The notes under the pieces: generated by a model
What the model was told of the DNA's origin: nothing
Database searches by the model: none
The model's input: only the letters and a program-made list of their open reading frames with translations
Made by a program: the position numbers and the translations under genes
DNA from: Fasciola hepatica
Lineage: Eukaryota; Platyhelminthes; Trematoda; Plagiorchiida; Fasciolidae
DNA: 64,000 nt
NCBI GenBank assembly: GCA_948099385.1
Contig: CANUEZ040000196.1
Location: forward strand, 4,757,001 to 4,821,000
Direction of reading: 5' to 3'
Part shown: one piece after another, positions 40,801 to 55,458 of the stretch
Layout of the letters: every line of letters starts with the position of its first letter
How positions within the stretch are numbered: the first letter of the stretch is position 1

Positions 40801-41612
40801 ACATCGACCGAGCCCCCACGGGCACTCCAACAACCGGTGAACCATTGTGAATCGAACAACTTAACAACACAAGGCTATCCGGGATGGCTATCAACGCTTT
40901 GTTCAACATCTACACTACATGATATAGCACCCTTCCCAAACTCGCTTCAAATTTGAATGGTTAGAACCAGCTTCGCGCACACCGATCGACTCCTATGATG
41001 GATGACTTCTCTGTAGGGGCCTAAGTACAACCAACGCATTCCCAAATGAACAACCTACACAGCTTCCTTACTATGCATGCAATTGATTAGTAGTACGAGA
41101 TTAGATCAGATCAGATTAGATTTGTATAATATGATTGATCATGCAGCTTGACCGCTCAACTGAGCATTGAAATCCATGGAAGCACTGTACAGCTGTTTCA
41201 TCCTTTAAGGGACTCGACTCATCAGCAGTGCACATCGACCGAGCCCCCACGGGCACTCCAACAACCGGTGAACCATTGTGAATCGAACAACTTAACAACA
41301 CAAGGCTATCCGGGATGGCTATCAACGCTTTGTTCAACATCTACACTACATGATATAGCACCCTTCCCAAACTCGCTTCAAATTTGAATGGTAAGAACCA
41401 GCTTCGCGCACATCGATCGACTCGTATGATGGATGACTTCTCTGTAGGGGCCTAAGTACAACCAACGCATTCCCAAATGAAAAACCTACGCAGCTTCCTT
41501 ACTATGCATGCAATTGATTAGTAGTACGAGATTAGATCAGATTAGATTAGATTTGTATAATATGATTGATCATGCAGCTTGAACGCTCAACTGAGCATTG
41601 AAATCCATGGAA

Positions 41613-41662
41613 GCACTGTACAGCTGTTTCATCCTCTAAGGGACTCGACTGATCAGCAGTGC
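41613..41662 (-). pseudogene. Hammerhead copy with G8-to-C core change
   Basis: Same CTGATCA core as the 40751 copy, two monomers away. The surrounding monomer pair is part of an 862-bp dimer period, so the mutation was probably copied by amplification and not gained twice. Predicted inactive. Confidence 0.75.
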
Positions 41663-42474
41663 ACATCGACCGAGCCCCCACGGGCACTCCAACAACCGGT
41701 GAACCATTGTGAATCGAACAACTTAACAAAACAAAGCTATCCGGGATGGCTATCAACGCTTTGTTCAACATCTACACTACATGATATAGCACCCTTCCCA
41801 AACTCGCTTCAAATTTGAATGGTAAGAACCAGCTTCGCGCACACCGATCGACTCCTATGATGGATGACTTCTCTGTAGGGGCCTAAGTACAACCAACGCA
41901 TTCCTAAATGAACAACCTACACAGCTTCCTTACTATGCATGCAATTGATTAGTAGTACGAGATTAGATCAGATCAGATTAGATTTGTATAATATGATTGA
42001 TCATGCAGCTTGAACGCTCAACTGAGCATTGAAATCCATGGAAGCACTGTACAGCTGTTTCATCCTCTAAGGGACTCGACTCATCAGCAGTGCACATCGA
42101 ACGAACCCCCACGGGCACTCCAACAACCGGTGAACCATTGTGAATCGAACAACTTAACAACACAAGGCTATCCGGGATGGCTCTCAACGCTTTGTTCAAC
42201 ATCTACACTACATGATATAGCACCGTTCCCAAACTCGCTTCAAATTTGAATGGTAAGAACCAGCTTCGCGCACACCGATCGACTCCTATGATGGATGACT
42301 TCTCTGTAGGGGCCTAAGTACAACCAACGCATTCCCAAATGAACAACCTACACAGCTTCCTTACTATGCATGCAATTGATTAGTAGTACGAGATTAGATC
42401 AGATCAGATTAGATTTGTATAATATGATTGATCATGCAGCTTGACCGCTCAACTGAGCATTGAAATCCATGGAA

Positions 42475-42524
42475 GCACTGAACAGCTGTTTCATCCTCTA
42501 AGGGACTCGACTCATCAGCAGTGC
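42475..42524 (-). ncRNA. Hammerhead variant with U17 at the cleavage site
   Basis: A17 is replaced by U, in a monomer outside the 31.7-34.2 kb trimer. Core boxes CTGATGA and GAAA are intact. Confidence 0.75.
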
Positions 42525-43079
42525 ACATCGACCGAGCCCCCACGGGCACTCCAACAACCGGTGAACCATTGCGAATCGAACAACTTAACAACACAAGGCT
42601 ATCCGGGATGGCTATCAACGCTTTGTTCAACATCTACACTACATGATATAGCACCCTTCCCAAACTCGCTTCAAATTTGAATGGTAAGAACCAGCTTCGC
42701 GCAAATCGATCGACTCGTATGATGGATGACTTCTCTGTAGGGGCCTAAGTTCAACCAACGCATTCCCAAATGAACAACCTACACAGCTTCCCTACAATGC
42801 ATGCAATTGATTAGTAGTACGAGATTAGATCAGATTAGATTAGATTTGTATAATATGATTGATCATGCAGCTTGAACGCTCAACTGAGCACTGAAATCCA
42901 TGGAAGCACTGTACAGCTGTTTCATCCTCTAAGGGACTCGACTCATCAGCAGTGCACATCGACCGAGCCCCCACGGGCACTCCAACAACCGGTGAACCAT
43001 TGTGAATCGAACAACTTAACAACACAAGGCTATCCGGGATGGCTATCAACGCTTTGTTCAACATCTACACTACATGATA

Positions 43080-46000
43080 TAGCACCCTTCCCAAATTCGC
43101 TTCAAATTTGAATGGTAAGAACCAGCTTCGCGCACACCGATCGACTCCTATGATGGATGACTTCTCTGTAGGGGCCTAAGTACAACCAACGCATTCCCAA
43201 ATGAAAAACCTACACAGCTTCCTTACTATGCATGCAATTGATTAGTAGTACGAGATTAGATCAGATCAGATTAGATTTGTATAATATGATTGATCATGCA
43301 GCTTGAACGCTCAACTGAGCATTGAAATCCATGGAAGCACTGTACAGCTGTTTCATCCTCTAAGGGACTCGACTCATCAGCAGTGCACATCGACCGAGCC
43401 CCCACGGGCACTCCAACAACCGGTGAACCATTGTGAATCGAACAACTTAACAACACAAGGCTATCCGGGATGGCTATCAACGCTTTGTTCAACATCTACA
43501 CTACATGATATAGCACCCTTCCCAAACTCGCTTCAATTTTGAATGGTAAGAACCAGCTTCGCGCACATCGATCGACTCGTATGATGGATGACTTCTCTGT
43601 AAGGGCCTAAGTACAACCAACGCATTCCCAAATGAACAACCTACACAGCTTCCTTACTATGCATGCAATTGATTAGTAGTACGAGATTAGATCAGATTAG
43701 ATTAGATTTGTATAATATGATTGATCATGCAGCTTGAACGCTCAACTGAGCATTGAAATCCATGGAAGCACTGTACAGCTGTTTCATCCTCTAAGGGACT
43801 CGACTCATCAGCAGTGCACATCGACCGAGCCCCCACGGGCACTCCAACAACCGGTGAACCATTGTGAATCGAACAACTTAACAAAACAAGGCAATCCGGG
43901 ATGGCTATCAACGCTTTGTTCAACATCTACACTACATGATATAGCACCCTTCCCAAACTCGCTTCAAATTTGAATGGTAAGAACCAGCTTCGCGCACACC
44001 GATCGACTCCTATGATGGATGATTTCTCTGTAGGGGCCTAAGTACAACCAACGCATTCCTAAATGAACAACCTACACAGCTTCCTTACTATGCATGCAAT
44101 TGATTAGTAGTACGAGATTAGATCAGATTAGATTAGATTTGTATAATATGATTGATCATGCAGCTTGAACGCTCAACTGAGCATTGAAATCCATGGAAGC
44201 ACTGTACAGCTGTTTCATCCTCTAAGGGACTCGACTCATCAGCAGTGCACATCGACCGAGCCCCCACGGGCACTCCAACAACCGGTGAACCATTGTGAAT
44301 CGAACAACTTAACAAAACAAAGCTATCCGGGATGGCTATCAACGCTTTGTTCAACATCTACACTACATGATATAGCACCCTTCCCAAACTCGCTTCAAAT
44401 TTGAATGGTAAGAACCAGCTTCGCGCACACCGATCGACTCCTATGATGGATGACTTCTGTAGGGGCCTAAGTACAACCAACGCATTCCCAAATGAACAAC
44501 CTACACAGCTTCCTTACTATGCATGCAATTGATTAGTAGTACGAGATTAGATCAGATCAGATTAGATTTGTATAATATGATTGATCATGCAGCTTGAACG
44601 CTCAACTGAGCATTGAAATCCATGGAAGCACTGTACAGCTGTTTCATCCTCTAGGGGACTCGACTCATCAGCAGTGCACATCGAACGAGCCCCCACGGGC
44701 ACTCCAACAACCGGTGAACCATTGTGAATCGAACAACTTAACAACACAAGGCTATCCGGGATGGCTATCAACGCTTTGTTCACCATCTACACTACATGAT
44801 ATAGCACCCTTCCCAAATTCGCTTCAAATTTGAATGGTAAGAACCAGCTTCGCGCACACCGATCGACTCCTATGATGGATGACTTCTCTGTAGGGGCCTA
44901 AGTACAACCAACGCATTCCCAAATGAAAAACCTACACAGCTTCCTTACTATGCATGCAATTGATTAGTAGTACGAGATTAGATCAGATCAGATTAGATTT
45001 GTATAATATGATTGATCATGCAGCTTGAACGCTCAACTGAGCATTGAAATCCATGGAAGCACTGTACAGCTGTTTCATCCTCTAAGGGACTCGACTCATC
45101 AGCAGTGCACATCGACCGAGCCCCCACGGGCACTCCAACAACCGGTGAACCATTGTGAATCGAACAACTTAACAACACAAGGCTATCCGGGATGGCTATC
45201 AACGCTTTGTTCAACATCTACACTACATGATATAGCACCCTTCCCAAACTCGCTTCAATTTTGAATGGTAAGAACCAGCTTCGCGCACATCGATCGACTC
45301 GTATGATGGATGACTTCTCTGTAAGGGCCTAAGTACAACCAACGCATTCCCAAATGAACAACCTACACAGCTTCCTTACTATGCATGCAATTGATTAGTA
45401 GTACGAGATTAGATCAGATTAGATTAGATTTGTATAATATGATTGATCATGCAGCTTGAACGCTCAACTGAGCATTGAAATCCATGGAAGCACTGTACAG
45501 CTGTTTCATCCTCTAAGGGACTCGACTCATCAGCAGTGCACATCGACCGAGCCCCCACGGGCACTCCAACAACCGGTGAACCATTGTGAATCGAACAACT
45601 TAACAAAACAAGGCTATCCGGGATGGCTATCAACGCTTTGTTCAACATCTACACTACATGATATAGCACCCTTCCCAAACTCGCTTCAAATTTGAATGGT
45701 AAGAACCAGCTTCGCGCACACCGATCGACTCCTATGATGGATGATTTCTCTGTAGGGGCCTAAGTACAACCAACGCATTCCTAAATGAACAACCTACACA
45801 GCTTCCTTACTATGCATGCAATTGATTAGTAGTACGAGATTAGATCAGATTAGATTAGATTTGTATAATATGATTGATCATGCAGCTTGAACGCTCAACT
45901 GAGCATTGAAATCCATGGAAGCACTGTACAGCTGTTTCATCCTCTAAGGGACTCGACTCATCAGCAGTGCACATCGACCGAGCCCCCACGGGCACTCCAA

Positions 46001-46530
46001 CAACCGGTGAACCATTGTGAATCGAACAACTTAACAAAACAAAGCTATCCGGGATGGCTATCAACGCTTTGTTCAACATCTACACTACATGATATAGCAC
46101 CCTTCCCAAACTCGCTTCAAATTTGAATGGTAAGAACCAGCTTCGCGCACACCGATCGACTCCTATGATGGATGACTTCTGTAGGGGCCTAAGTACAACC
46201 AACGCATTCCCAAATGAACAACCTACACAGCTTCCTTACTATGCATGCAATTGATTAGTAGTACGAGATTAGATCAGATCAGATTAGATTTGTATAATAT
46301 GATTGATCATGCAGCTTGAACGCTCAACTGAGCATTGAAATCCATGGAAGCACTGTACAGCTGTTTCATCCTCTAGGGGACTCGACTCATCAGCAGTGCA
46401 CATCGAACGAGCCCCCACGGGCACTCCAACAACCGGTGAACCATTGTGAATCGAACAACTTAACAACACAAGGCTATCCGGGATGGCTCTCAACGCTTTG
46501 TTCAACATCTACACTACATGATATAGCACC
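43080..46530 (-). repeat. Four-monomer duplication in B (period 1722 bp)
   Basis: Shared rare markers 1722 bases apart: TGTAAGGGCC (about 43598 and 45320), GATGATTTCTC (about 44019 and 45741), ACAAAACAAAGC, the 2-bp deletion GACTTCTGTAGG (about 44453 and 46175) and CTCTAGGGGACTC. Confidence 0.85.
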
Positions 46531-49500
46531 CTTCCCAAACTCGCTTCAAATTTGAATGGTAAGAACCAGCTTCGCGCACACCGATCGACTCCTATGATGG
46601 ATGACTTCTCTGTAGGGGCCTAAGTACAACCAACGCATTCCCAAATGAACAACCTACACAGCTTCCTTACTATGCATGCAATTGATTAGTAGTACGAGAT
46701 TAGATCAGATCAGATTAGATTTGTATAATATGATTGATCATGCAGCTTGAACGCTCAACTGATCATTGAAATCCATGGAAGCACTGTACAGCTGTTTCAT
46801 CCTCTAAGGGACTCGACTCATCAGCAGTGCACATCGACCGAGCCCCCACGGGCACTCCAACAACCGGTGAACCATTGTGAATGGAACAACTTAACAAAAC
46901 AAGGCTATCCGGGATGGCTATCAACGCTTTGTTCAACATCTACACTACATGATATAGCACCCTTCCCAAACTCGCTTCAAATTTGAATGGTAAGAACCAG
47001 CTTCGCGCAAATCGAACGACTCGTATGATGGATGACTTCTCTGTAGGGGCCTAAGTTCAACCAACGCATTCCCAAATGAACAACCTACACAGCTTCCCTA
47101 CAATGCATGCAATTGATTAGTAGTACGAGATTAGATCAGATTAGATTACATTTGTATAATATGATTGATCATGCAGCTTGAACGCTCAACTGAGCACTGA
47201 AATCCATGGAAGCACTGTACAGCTGTTTCATCCTCTAAGGGACTCGACTCATCAGCAGTGCACATCGACCGAGCCCCCACGGGCACTCCAACAACCGGTG
47301 AACCATTGTGAATCGAACAACTTAACAACACAAGGCTATCCGGGATGGCTCTCAACGCTTTGTTCAACATCTACACTACATGATATAGCACCCTTCCCAA
47401 ATTCGCTTCAAATTTGAATGGTAAGAACCAGCTTCGCGCACACCGATCGACTCCTATGATGGATGACTTCTCTGTAGGGGCCTAAGTACAACCAACGCAT
47501 TCCCAAATGAACAACCTACACAGCTTCCTTACTATGCATGCAATTGATTAGTAGTACGAGATTAGATCAGATTAGATTAGATTTGTATAATATGATTGAT
47601 CATGCAGCTTGAACGCTCAACTGAGCATTGAAATCCATGGAAGCACTGTACAGCTGTTTCATCCTCTAAGGGACTCGACTCATCAGCAGTGCACATCGAC
47701 CGAGCCCCCACGGGCACTCCAACAACCGGTGAACCATTGTGAATCGAACAACTTAACAACACAAGGCTATCCGGGATGGCTATCAACGCTTTGTTCAACA
47801 TCTACACTACATGATATAGCACCGTTCCCAAACTCGCTTCAAATTTGAATGGTAAGAACCAGCTTCGCGCACATCGATCGACTCGTATGATGGATGACTT
47901 CTCTGTAAGGGCCTAAGTACAACCAACGCATTCCCAAATGAACAACCTACACAGCTTCCTTACTATGCATGCAATTGATTAGTAGTACGAGATTAGATCA
48001 GATTAGATTAGATTTGTATAATATGATTGATCATGCAGCTTGAACGCTCAACTGAGCATTGAAATCCATGGAAGCACTGTACAGCTGTTTCATCCTCTAA
48101 GGGACTCGACTCATCAGCAGTGCACATCGACCGAGCCCCCACGGGCACTCCAACAACCGGTGAACCATTGTGAATCGAACAACTTAACAACACAAGGCTA
48201 TCCGGGATGGCTATCAACGCTTTGTTCAACATCTACACTACATGATATAGCACCCTTCCCAAACTCGCTTCAAATTTGAATGGTAAGAACCAGCTTCGCG
48301 CACACCGATCGACTCCTATGATGGATGATTTCTCTGTAGGGGCCTAAGTACAACCAACGCATTCCTAAATGAACAACCTACACAGCTTCCTTACTATGCA
48401 TGCAATTGATTAGTAGTACGAGATTAGATCAGATCAGATTAGATTTGTATAATATGATTGATCATGCAGCTTGAACGCTCAACTGAGCATTGAAATCCAT
48501 GGAAGCACTGTACAGCTGTTTCATCCTCTAAGGGACTCGACTCATCAGCAGTGCACATCGACCGAGCCCCCACGGGCACTCCAACAACCGGTGAACCATT
48601 GTGAATCGAACAACTTAACAACACAAGGCTATCCGGGATGGCTCTCAACGCTTTGTTCAACATCTACACTACATGATATAGCACCCTTCCCAAACTCGCT
48701 TCAAATTTGAATGGTAAGAACCAGCTTCGCGCACACCGATCGACTCCTATGATGGATGACTTCTCTGTAGGGGCCTAAGTACAACCAACGCATTCCCAAA
48801 TGAACAACCTACACAGCTTCCCTACAATGCATGCAATAATTAGTAGTACGAGATTAGATCAGATCAGATTAGATTTGTATAATATGATTGATCATGCAGC
48901 TTGAACGCTCAACTGAGCATTGAAATCCATGGAAGCACTGTACAGCTGTTTCATCCTCTAAGGGACTCGACTCATCAGCAGTGCACATCGACCGAGCCCC
49001 CACGGGCACTCCAACAACCGGTGAACCATTGTGAATCGAACAACTTATCAACACAAGGCTATCCGGGATGGCTATCAACGCTTTGTTCAACATCTACACT
49101 ACATGATATAGCACCCTTCCGAAGCTCGCTTCAAATTTGAATGGTAAGAACCAGCTTCGCGCACACCGATCGACTCGTATGATGGATGACTTCTCTGTAG
49201 GGGCCTAAGTACAACCAACGCATTCCCAAATGAACAACCTACACAGCTTCCTTAATATGCATGCAATTGATTAGTAGTACGAGATAAGTTCAGATCAGAT
49301 TAGATTTGTATAATATGATTGATCATGCAGCTTGAACGCTCAACTGAGCATTGAAATCCATGGAAGCACTGTACAGCTGTTTCATCCTCTAAGGGACTCG
49401 ACTCATCAGCAGTGCACATCGACCGAGCCCCCACGGGCACTCCAACAACCGGTGAACCATTGTGAATCGAACAACTTAACAACACAAGGCTATCCGGGAT

Positions 49501-50658
49501 GGCTATCAACGCTTTGTTCACCATCTACACTACATGATATAGCACCCTTCCCAAACTCGCTTCAAATTTGAATGGTAAGAACCAGCTTCGCGCACACCGA
49601 TCGACTCCTATGATGGATGACTTCTCTGTAGGGGCCTGAGTACAACCAACGCATTCCCAAATGAACAACCTACACAGCTTCCTTACTATGCATGCAATTG
49701 ATTAATAGTACGAGATTAGCTCAGATCAGATTAGATTTGTATAATATGATTGATCATGCAGCTTGAACGCTCAACTGAGCATTGAAATCCATGGAAGCAC
49801 TGTACAGCTGTTTCATCCTCTAAGGGACTCGACTCATCAGCAGTGCACATCGACCGAGCCCCCACGGGCACTCCAACAACCGGTGAACCATTGTGAATCG
49901 AACAACTTAACAACACAAGGCTATCCGGGATGGCTATCAACGCTTTGTTCAACATCTACACTACATGATATAGCACCCTTCCCAAACTCGCTTCAAATTT
50001 GAATGGTAAGAACTAGCTTCGCGCACATCGATCGACTCGTATGATGGATGACTTCTCTGTAGGGGCCTAAGTACAACCAACGCATTCCCAAATGAACAAC
50101 CTACACAGCTTCCTTACTATGCATGCAATTGATTAGTAGTACGAGATAAGATCAGATTAGATTAGATTTGTATAATATGATTGATCATGCAGCTTGAACG
50201 CTCAACTGAGCACTGAAATCCATGGAAGCACTGTACAGCTGTTTCATCCTCTAAGGGACTCGACTCATCAGCAGTGCACATCGACCGAGCCCCCACGGGC
50301 ACTCCAACAACCGGTGAACCATTGTGAATCGAACAACTTAACAACACAAGGCTATCCGGGATGGCTATCAACGCTTTGTTCAACATCTACACTACATGAT
50401 ATAGCACCCTTCCCAAACTCGCTTCAAATTTGAATGGTAAGAACCAGCTTCGCGCACACCGATCGACTCGTATGATGGATGACTTCTCTGTAGGGGCCTA
50501 AGTACAACCAACGCATTCCCAAATGAACAACCTACACAGCTTCCTTACTATGCATGCAATTGATTAGTAGTACGAGATTAGATCAGATTAGATTAGATTT
50601 GTATAATATGATTGATCATGCAGCTTGAACGCTGAACTGAGCATTGAAATCCATGGAA

Positions 50659-50708
50659 GCACTGTACAGCAGTTTCATCCTCTAAGTGACTCGACTCATC
50701 AGCAGTGC
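50659..50708 (-). ncRNA. Hammerhead copy that is a crossover chimera
   Basis: On the + strand this copy has both CAGCAGTTTC (stem III region) and CTAAGTGACTC (stem II region). In the related block the first change lies in the monomer with ribozyme at 60585 and the second in the next one, at 61016. The copy here looks like a fusion of the two, with the breakpoint in the few bases between the markers. CTGATGA and GAAA are intact; stem III keeps only two outer pairs (ACTGCTGT). Confidence 0.6.
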
Positions 50709-52387
50709 ACATCGACCGAGCCCCCACGGGCACTCCAACAACCGGTGAACCATTGTGAATCGAACAACCTAACAACGCAAGGCTATCCGGGATGGCTATC
50801 AACGCTTTGTTCAACATCTACACTACATGATATAGCACCCTTCCCAAACTCGCTTCAAATTTGAATGGTAAGAACCAGCTTCGCGCACACCGATCGACTC
50901 GTATGATGGATGACTTCTCTGTAGGGGCCTAAGTACAACCAACGCATTCCCAAATGAACAACCTACACAGCTTCCTTACTATGCATGCAAATGATTAGTA
51001 GTACGAGATTAGATTAGATTAGATTAGATTAGATTTGTATAATATGATTGATCATGCAGCTTGAACGCTCAACTGAGCATTGAAATCCATGGAAGCACTG
51101 TACAGCTGTTTCATCCTCTAAGGGACTCGACTCATCAGCAGTGCACATCGACCGAGCCCCCACGAGCACTCCAACAACCGGTGAACCATTGTGAATCGAA
51201 CAAATCAACAACACAAGGCTATCCGGGATGGCTATCAACGCTTTGTTCAACATATACACTACATCATATAGTACTCTTCCAAAACTCGCTTCAAATTTGA
51301 ATGGTAAGAACCAGCTTCGCGCACACCGATCGACTCCTATGATGGATGACTTCTCTGTAGGGGCCTAAGTACAACCAACGCATTCCCAAATGAACAACCT
51401 ACACGGCTTCCTTACTAAGCATGCAATTGATTAGTAGTACGAGATTAGATCAGATTAGATTAGATTTGTATAATATGATTGATCATGCAGCTTGAACGCT
51501 CAACTGAGCATTGAAATCCATGGAAGCACTGTACAGCTGTTTCATCCTCTAAGGGACTCGACTCATCAGCAGTGCACATCGACCGAGCCCCCACGGGCAC
51601 TCCAACAACCGGTGAACCATTGTGAATCGAACAACTTAACAACACAAGGCTATCCGGGATGGCTCTCAACGCTTTGTTCAACATCTACACTACATGATAT
51701 AGCACCCTTCCCAAACTCGCTTCAAATTTGAATGGTAAGAACCAGCTTCGCGCACACCGATCGACTCCTATGATGGATGACTTCTCTGTAGGGGCCTAAG
51801 TACAACCAACGCATTCCCAAATGAACAACCTACACAGCTTCCTTACTATGCGTGCAATTGATTAGTAGTACGAGATTAGATCAGATTAGATTAGATTTGT
51901 ATAATATGATTGATCATGCAGCTTGAACGCTCAACTGAGCATTGAAATCCATGGAAGCACTGTACAGCTGTTTCATCCTCTAAGGGACTCGACTCATCAG
52001 CAGTGCACATCGACCGAGCCCCCACGGGCACTCCAACAACCGGTGAACCATTGTGAATCGAACAACTTAACAAAACAAGGCTATCCGGGATGGCTCTCAA
52101 CGCTTTGTTCAACATCTACACTACATGATATAGCACCCTTCCCAATTTCGCTCCAAATTTGAACGGTAAGAACCAGCTTCGCGCACACCGATCGACTCGT
52201 ATGATGGATGACTTCTCTGTAGGGGCCTAAGTACAACCAACGCATTCACAAATGAACAACCTACACAGCTTCCCTACTATGCATGCAATTGATTAGTAGT
52301 ACGAGATTAGATCAGATTATATTAGATTTGTATAATATGATTGATCATGCAGCTTGAACGCTCAACTGAGCACTGAAATCCATGGAA

Positions 52388-52437
52388 GCACTGTACAGCT
52401 GTTTCATCCTCTAAGGGACTCGACTGATCAGCAGTGC
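52388..52437 (-). pseudogene. Hammerhead copy with G8-to-C core change
   Basis: Core box CTGATCA. Its partner in the 10-kb duplication, at 62740, has the normal CTGATGA although both share the rare CATCTTCACTAC marker downstream. The core base was therefore changed or corrected after the duplication. Predicted inactive. Confidence 0.75.
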
Positions 52438-53248
52438 ACATCGACCGAGCCCCCACGGGCACTCCAACAACCGGTGAACCATTGTGAATCGAACAACTTA
52501 ACAACACAAGGCTATCCGGGATGGCTATCAACGCTTTGTTCAACATCTTCACTACATGATATAGCACCCTTCCCAAACTCGCTTCAAATTTGAATGGTAA
52601 GAACCAGCTTCGCGCACACCGATCGACTCCTATGATGGATGACTTCTCTGTAGGGGCCTAAGTACAACCAACGCATTCCCAAATGAACAACCTACACAGC
52701 TTCCTTACTATGCATGCAATTGATTAGTAGTACGAGATTAGATCAGATTAGATTAGATTTGTATAATATGATTGATCATGCAGCTTGAACGCTCAACTGA
52801 GCATTGAAATCCATGGAAGCACTGTACAGCTGTTTCATCCTCTAAGGGACTCGACTCATCAGCAGTGCACATCGACCGAGCCCCCACGGGCACTCCAACA
52901 ACCGGTGAACCATTGTGAATGAAACAACTTAACAACACAAGGCTATCCGGGATGGCTATCAACGCTTTGTTCAACATCTACACTACATGATATAGCACCC
53001 TTCCCAAACTCTCTTCAAATTTGAACGGTAAGAACCAGCTTCGCGCACACCGATCGACTCCTATGATGGATGACTTCTCTGTAGGGGCCTAAGTACAACC
53101 AACGCATTCCCAAATGAACAACCTACACAGCTTCCTTACTATGCATGCAATAATTAGTACTACGAGATTAGATCAGATTAGATTAGATTTGTATAATATG
53201 ATTGATCATGCAGCTTGAACGCTCAACTGAGCATTGAAATCCATGGAA

Positions 53249-53298
53249 GCATTGTACAGCTGTTTCATCCTCTAAGGGACTCGACTCATCAGCAGTGC
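53249..53298 (-). ncRNA. Hammerhead variant with a stem I mismatch
   Basis: The 3' side of stem I is CAATGC instead of CAGTGC, putting A opposite C at the third pair. The catalytic boxes are intact. The same variant occurs at 61447 and 63601, within monomers sharing the marker ACTACATCATATAGTAC. Confidence 0.72.
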
Positions 53299-53679
53299 AC
53301 ATCGACCGAGCCCCCACGGGCACTCCAACAACCGGTGAACCATTGTGAATCGAACAACTTAACAACACAAGGCTATCCGGGATGGCTATCAACGCTTTGT
53401 TCAACGTATACACTACATCATATAGTACTCTTCCAAAACTCGCTTCAAATTTGAATGGTAAGAACCAGCTTCGCGCACATCGATCGACTCCTATGATGGA
53501 TGACTTCTCTGTAGGGGCCTATGTACAACCAACGCATTCCCAAATGAACAACCTACACGGCTTCCTTACTAAGCATGCAATTGATTAGTAGTACGAGATT
53601 AGATCAGATTAGATTAGATTTGTATAATATGATTGATCATGCAGCTTGAACGCTCAACTGAGCATTGAAATCCATGGAA

Positions 53680-53729
53680 GCACTGAACAGCTGTTTCATC
53701 CTCTAAGGGACTCGACTCATCAGCAGTGC
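53680..53729 (-). ncRNA. Hammerhead variant with U17 at the cleavage site
   Basis: A17 is replaced by U (+ strand CACTGAACAG). Core boxes are intact. Activity is expected to be reduced, not abolished. Confidence 0.72.
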
Positions 53730-55408
53730 ACATCGACCGAGCCCCCACGGGCACTCCAACAACCGGTGAACCATTGTGAATCGAACAACTTAACAACACA
53801 AGGCTATCCGTGATGGCTCTCAACGCTTTGTTCAACATCTACACTACATGATATAGCACCCTTCCCAAACTCGCTTCAAATTTGAATGGTAAGAACCAGC
53901 TTCGCGCACACCGATCGACTCCTATGATGGATGACTTCTCTGTAGGGGCCTAAGTACAACCAACGCATTCCCAAATGAACAACCTACACAGCTTCCTTAC
54001 TATGCGTGCAATTGATTAGTAGTACGAGATTAGATCAGATTAGATTAGATTTGTATAATATGATTGATCATGCAGCTTGAACGCTCAACTGAGCATTGAA
54101 ATCCATGGAAGCACTGTACAGCTGTTTCATCCTCTAAGGGACTCGACTCATCAGCAGTGCACATCGACCGAGCCCCCACGAGCACTCCAACAACCGGTGA
54201 ACCATTGTGAATCGAACAACTTAACAACACAAGGCTATCCGGGATGGCTCTCAACGCTTTGTTCAACATCTACACTACATGATATAGCACCCTTCCCAAA
54301 CTCGCTTCAAATTTGAATGGTAAGAACCAGCTTCGCGCACACCGATCGACTCCTATGATGGATGACTTCTCTGTAGGGGCCTAAGTACAACCAACGCATT
54401 CCCAAATGAACAACCTACACAGCTTCCTTACTATGCATGCAATTGATTAGTAGTACGAGATTAGATTAGATTAGATTAGATTAGATTTGTATAATATGAT
54501 TGATCATGCAGCTTGAACGCTCAACTGAGCACTGAAATCCATGGAAGCACTGTACAGCTGTTTCATCCTCTAAGGGACTCGACTCATCAGCAGTGCACAT
54601 CGACCGAGCCCCCACGGGCACTCCAACAACCGGTGAACCATTGTGAATCGAACAACTTAACAACACAAGGCTATCCGGGATGGCTATCAACGCTTTGTTC
54701 AACATCTACACTACATGATATAGCACCCTTCCCAAACTCGCTTCAAATTTGAATGGTAAGAACCAGCTTCGCGCACACCGATCGACTCCTATGATGGATG
54801 ACTTCTCTGTAGGGGCCTAAGTACAACCAACGCATTCCCAAATGAACAACCTACACAGCTTCCTTACTATGCATGCAATTGATTAGTAGTACGAGATTAG
54901 ATCAGATTAGATTAGATTTGTATAATATGATTGATCATGCAGCTTGAACGCTCAACTGAGCATTGAAATCCATGGAAGCACTGTACATCTGTTTCATCCT
55001 CTAAGGGACTCGACTCATCAGCAGTGCACATCGACCGAGCCCCCACGGGCACTCCAACAACCGGTGAACCATTGTGAATGGAACAACTTAACAAAACAAG
55101 GCTATCCGGGATGGCTATCAACGCTTTGTTCAACATCTACACTACATGATATAGCACCCTTCCCAAACTCTCTTCAAATTTGAATGGTAAGAACCAACTT
55201 CGCGCACACCGATCGACTCCTATGATGGATGACTTCTCTGTAGGGGCCTAAGTACAACCAACGCATTCCCAAATGAACAACCTACACAGCTTCCTTACTA
55301 TGCATGCAATTGATTAGTAGTACGAGATTAGATCAGATTAGATTAGATTTGTATAATATGATTGATCATGCAGCTTGAACGCTCAACTGAGCATTGAAAT
55401 CCATGGAA

Positions 55409-55458
55409 GCACTGTACAGCTGTTTCATCCTCTAAGGGACTCGACTGATCAGCAGTGC
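55409..55458 (-). pseudogene. Hammerhead copy with G8-to-C core change
   Basis: Core box CTGATCA. The monomer also carries ACAAAACAAAGC, shared with the G8-to-C copy at 41613, indicating a common source monomer. Predicted inactive. Confidence 0.75.

Larger units (their letters stand above)
47500..53650 (-). repeat. Large duplicated block in B, left copy
   Basis: About 14 monomers match, in order, the block at 57.5-64 kb. Shared rare markers: GCAATAATTAGTAG, GAGATAAGTTCAG (49280 and 59206), GGGCCTGAGTAC (about 49632 and 59559), AAGAACTAGC (about 50009 and 59934), CCTAACAACGCAAGG, CCAATTTCGCTCC, CATCTTCACTAC and TAATTAGTACTACG (53151 and 63502). The offset is 9921-9926 bases up to about 50.6 kb and 10352 beyond 51.9 kb because one monomer differs. 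Confidence 0.85.
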
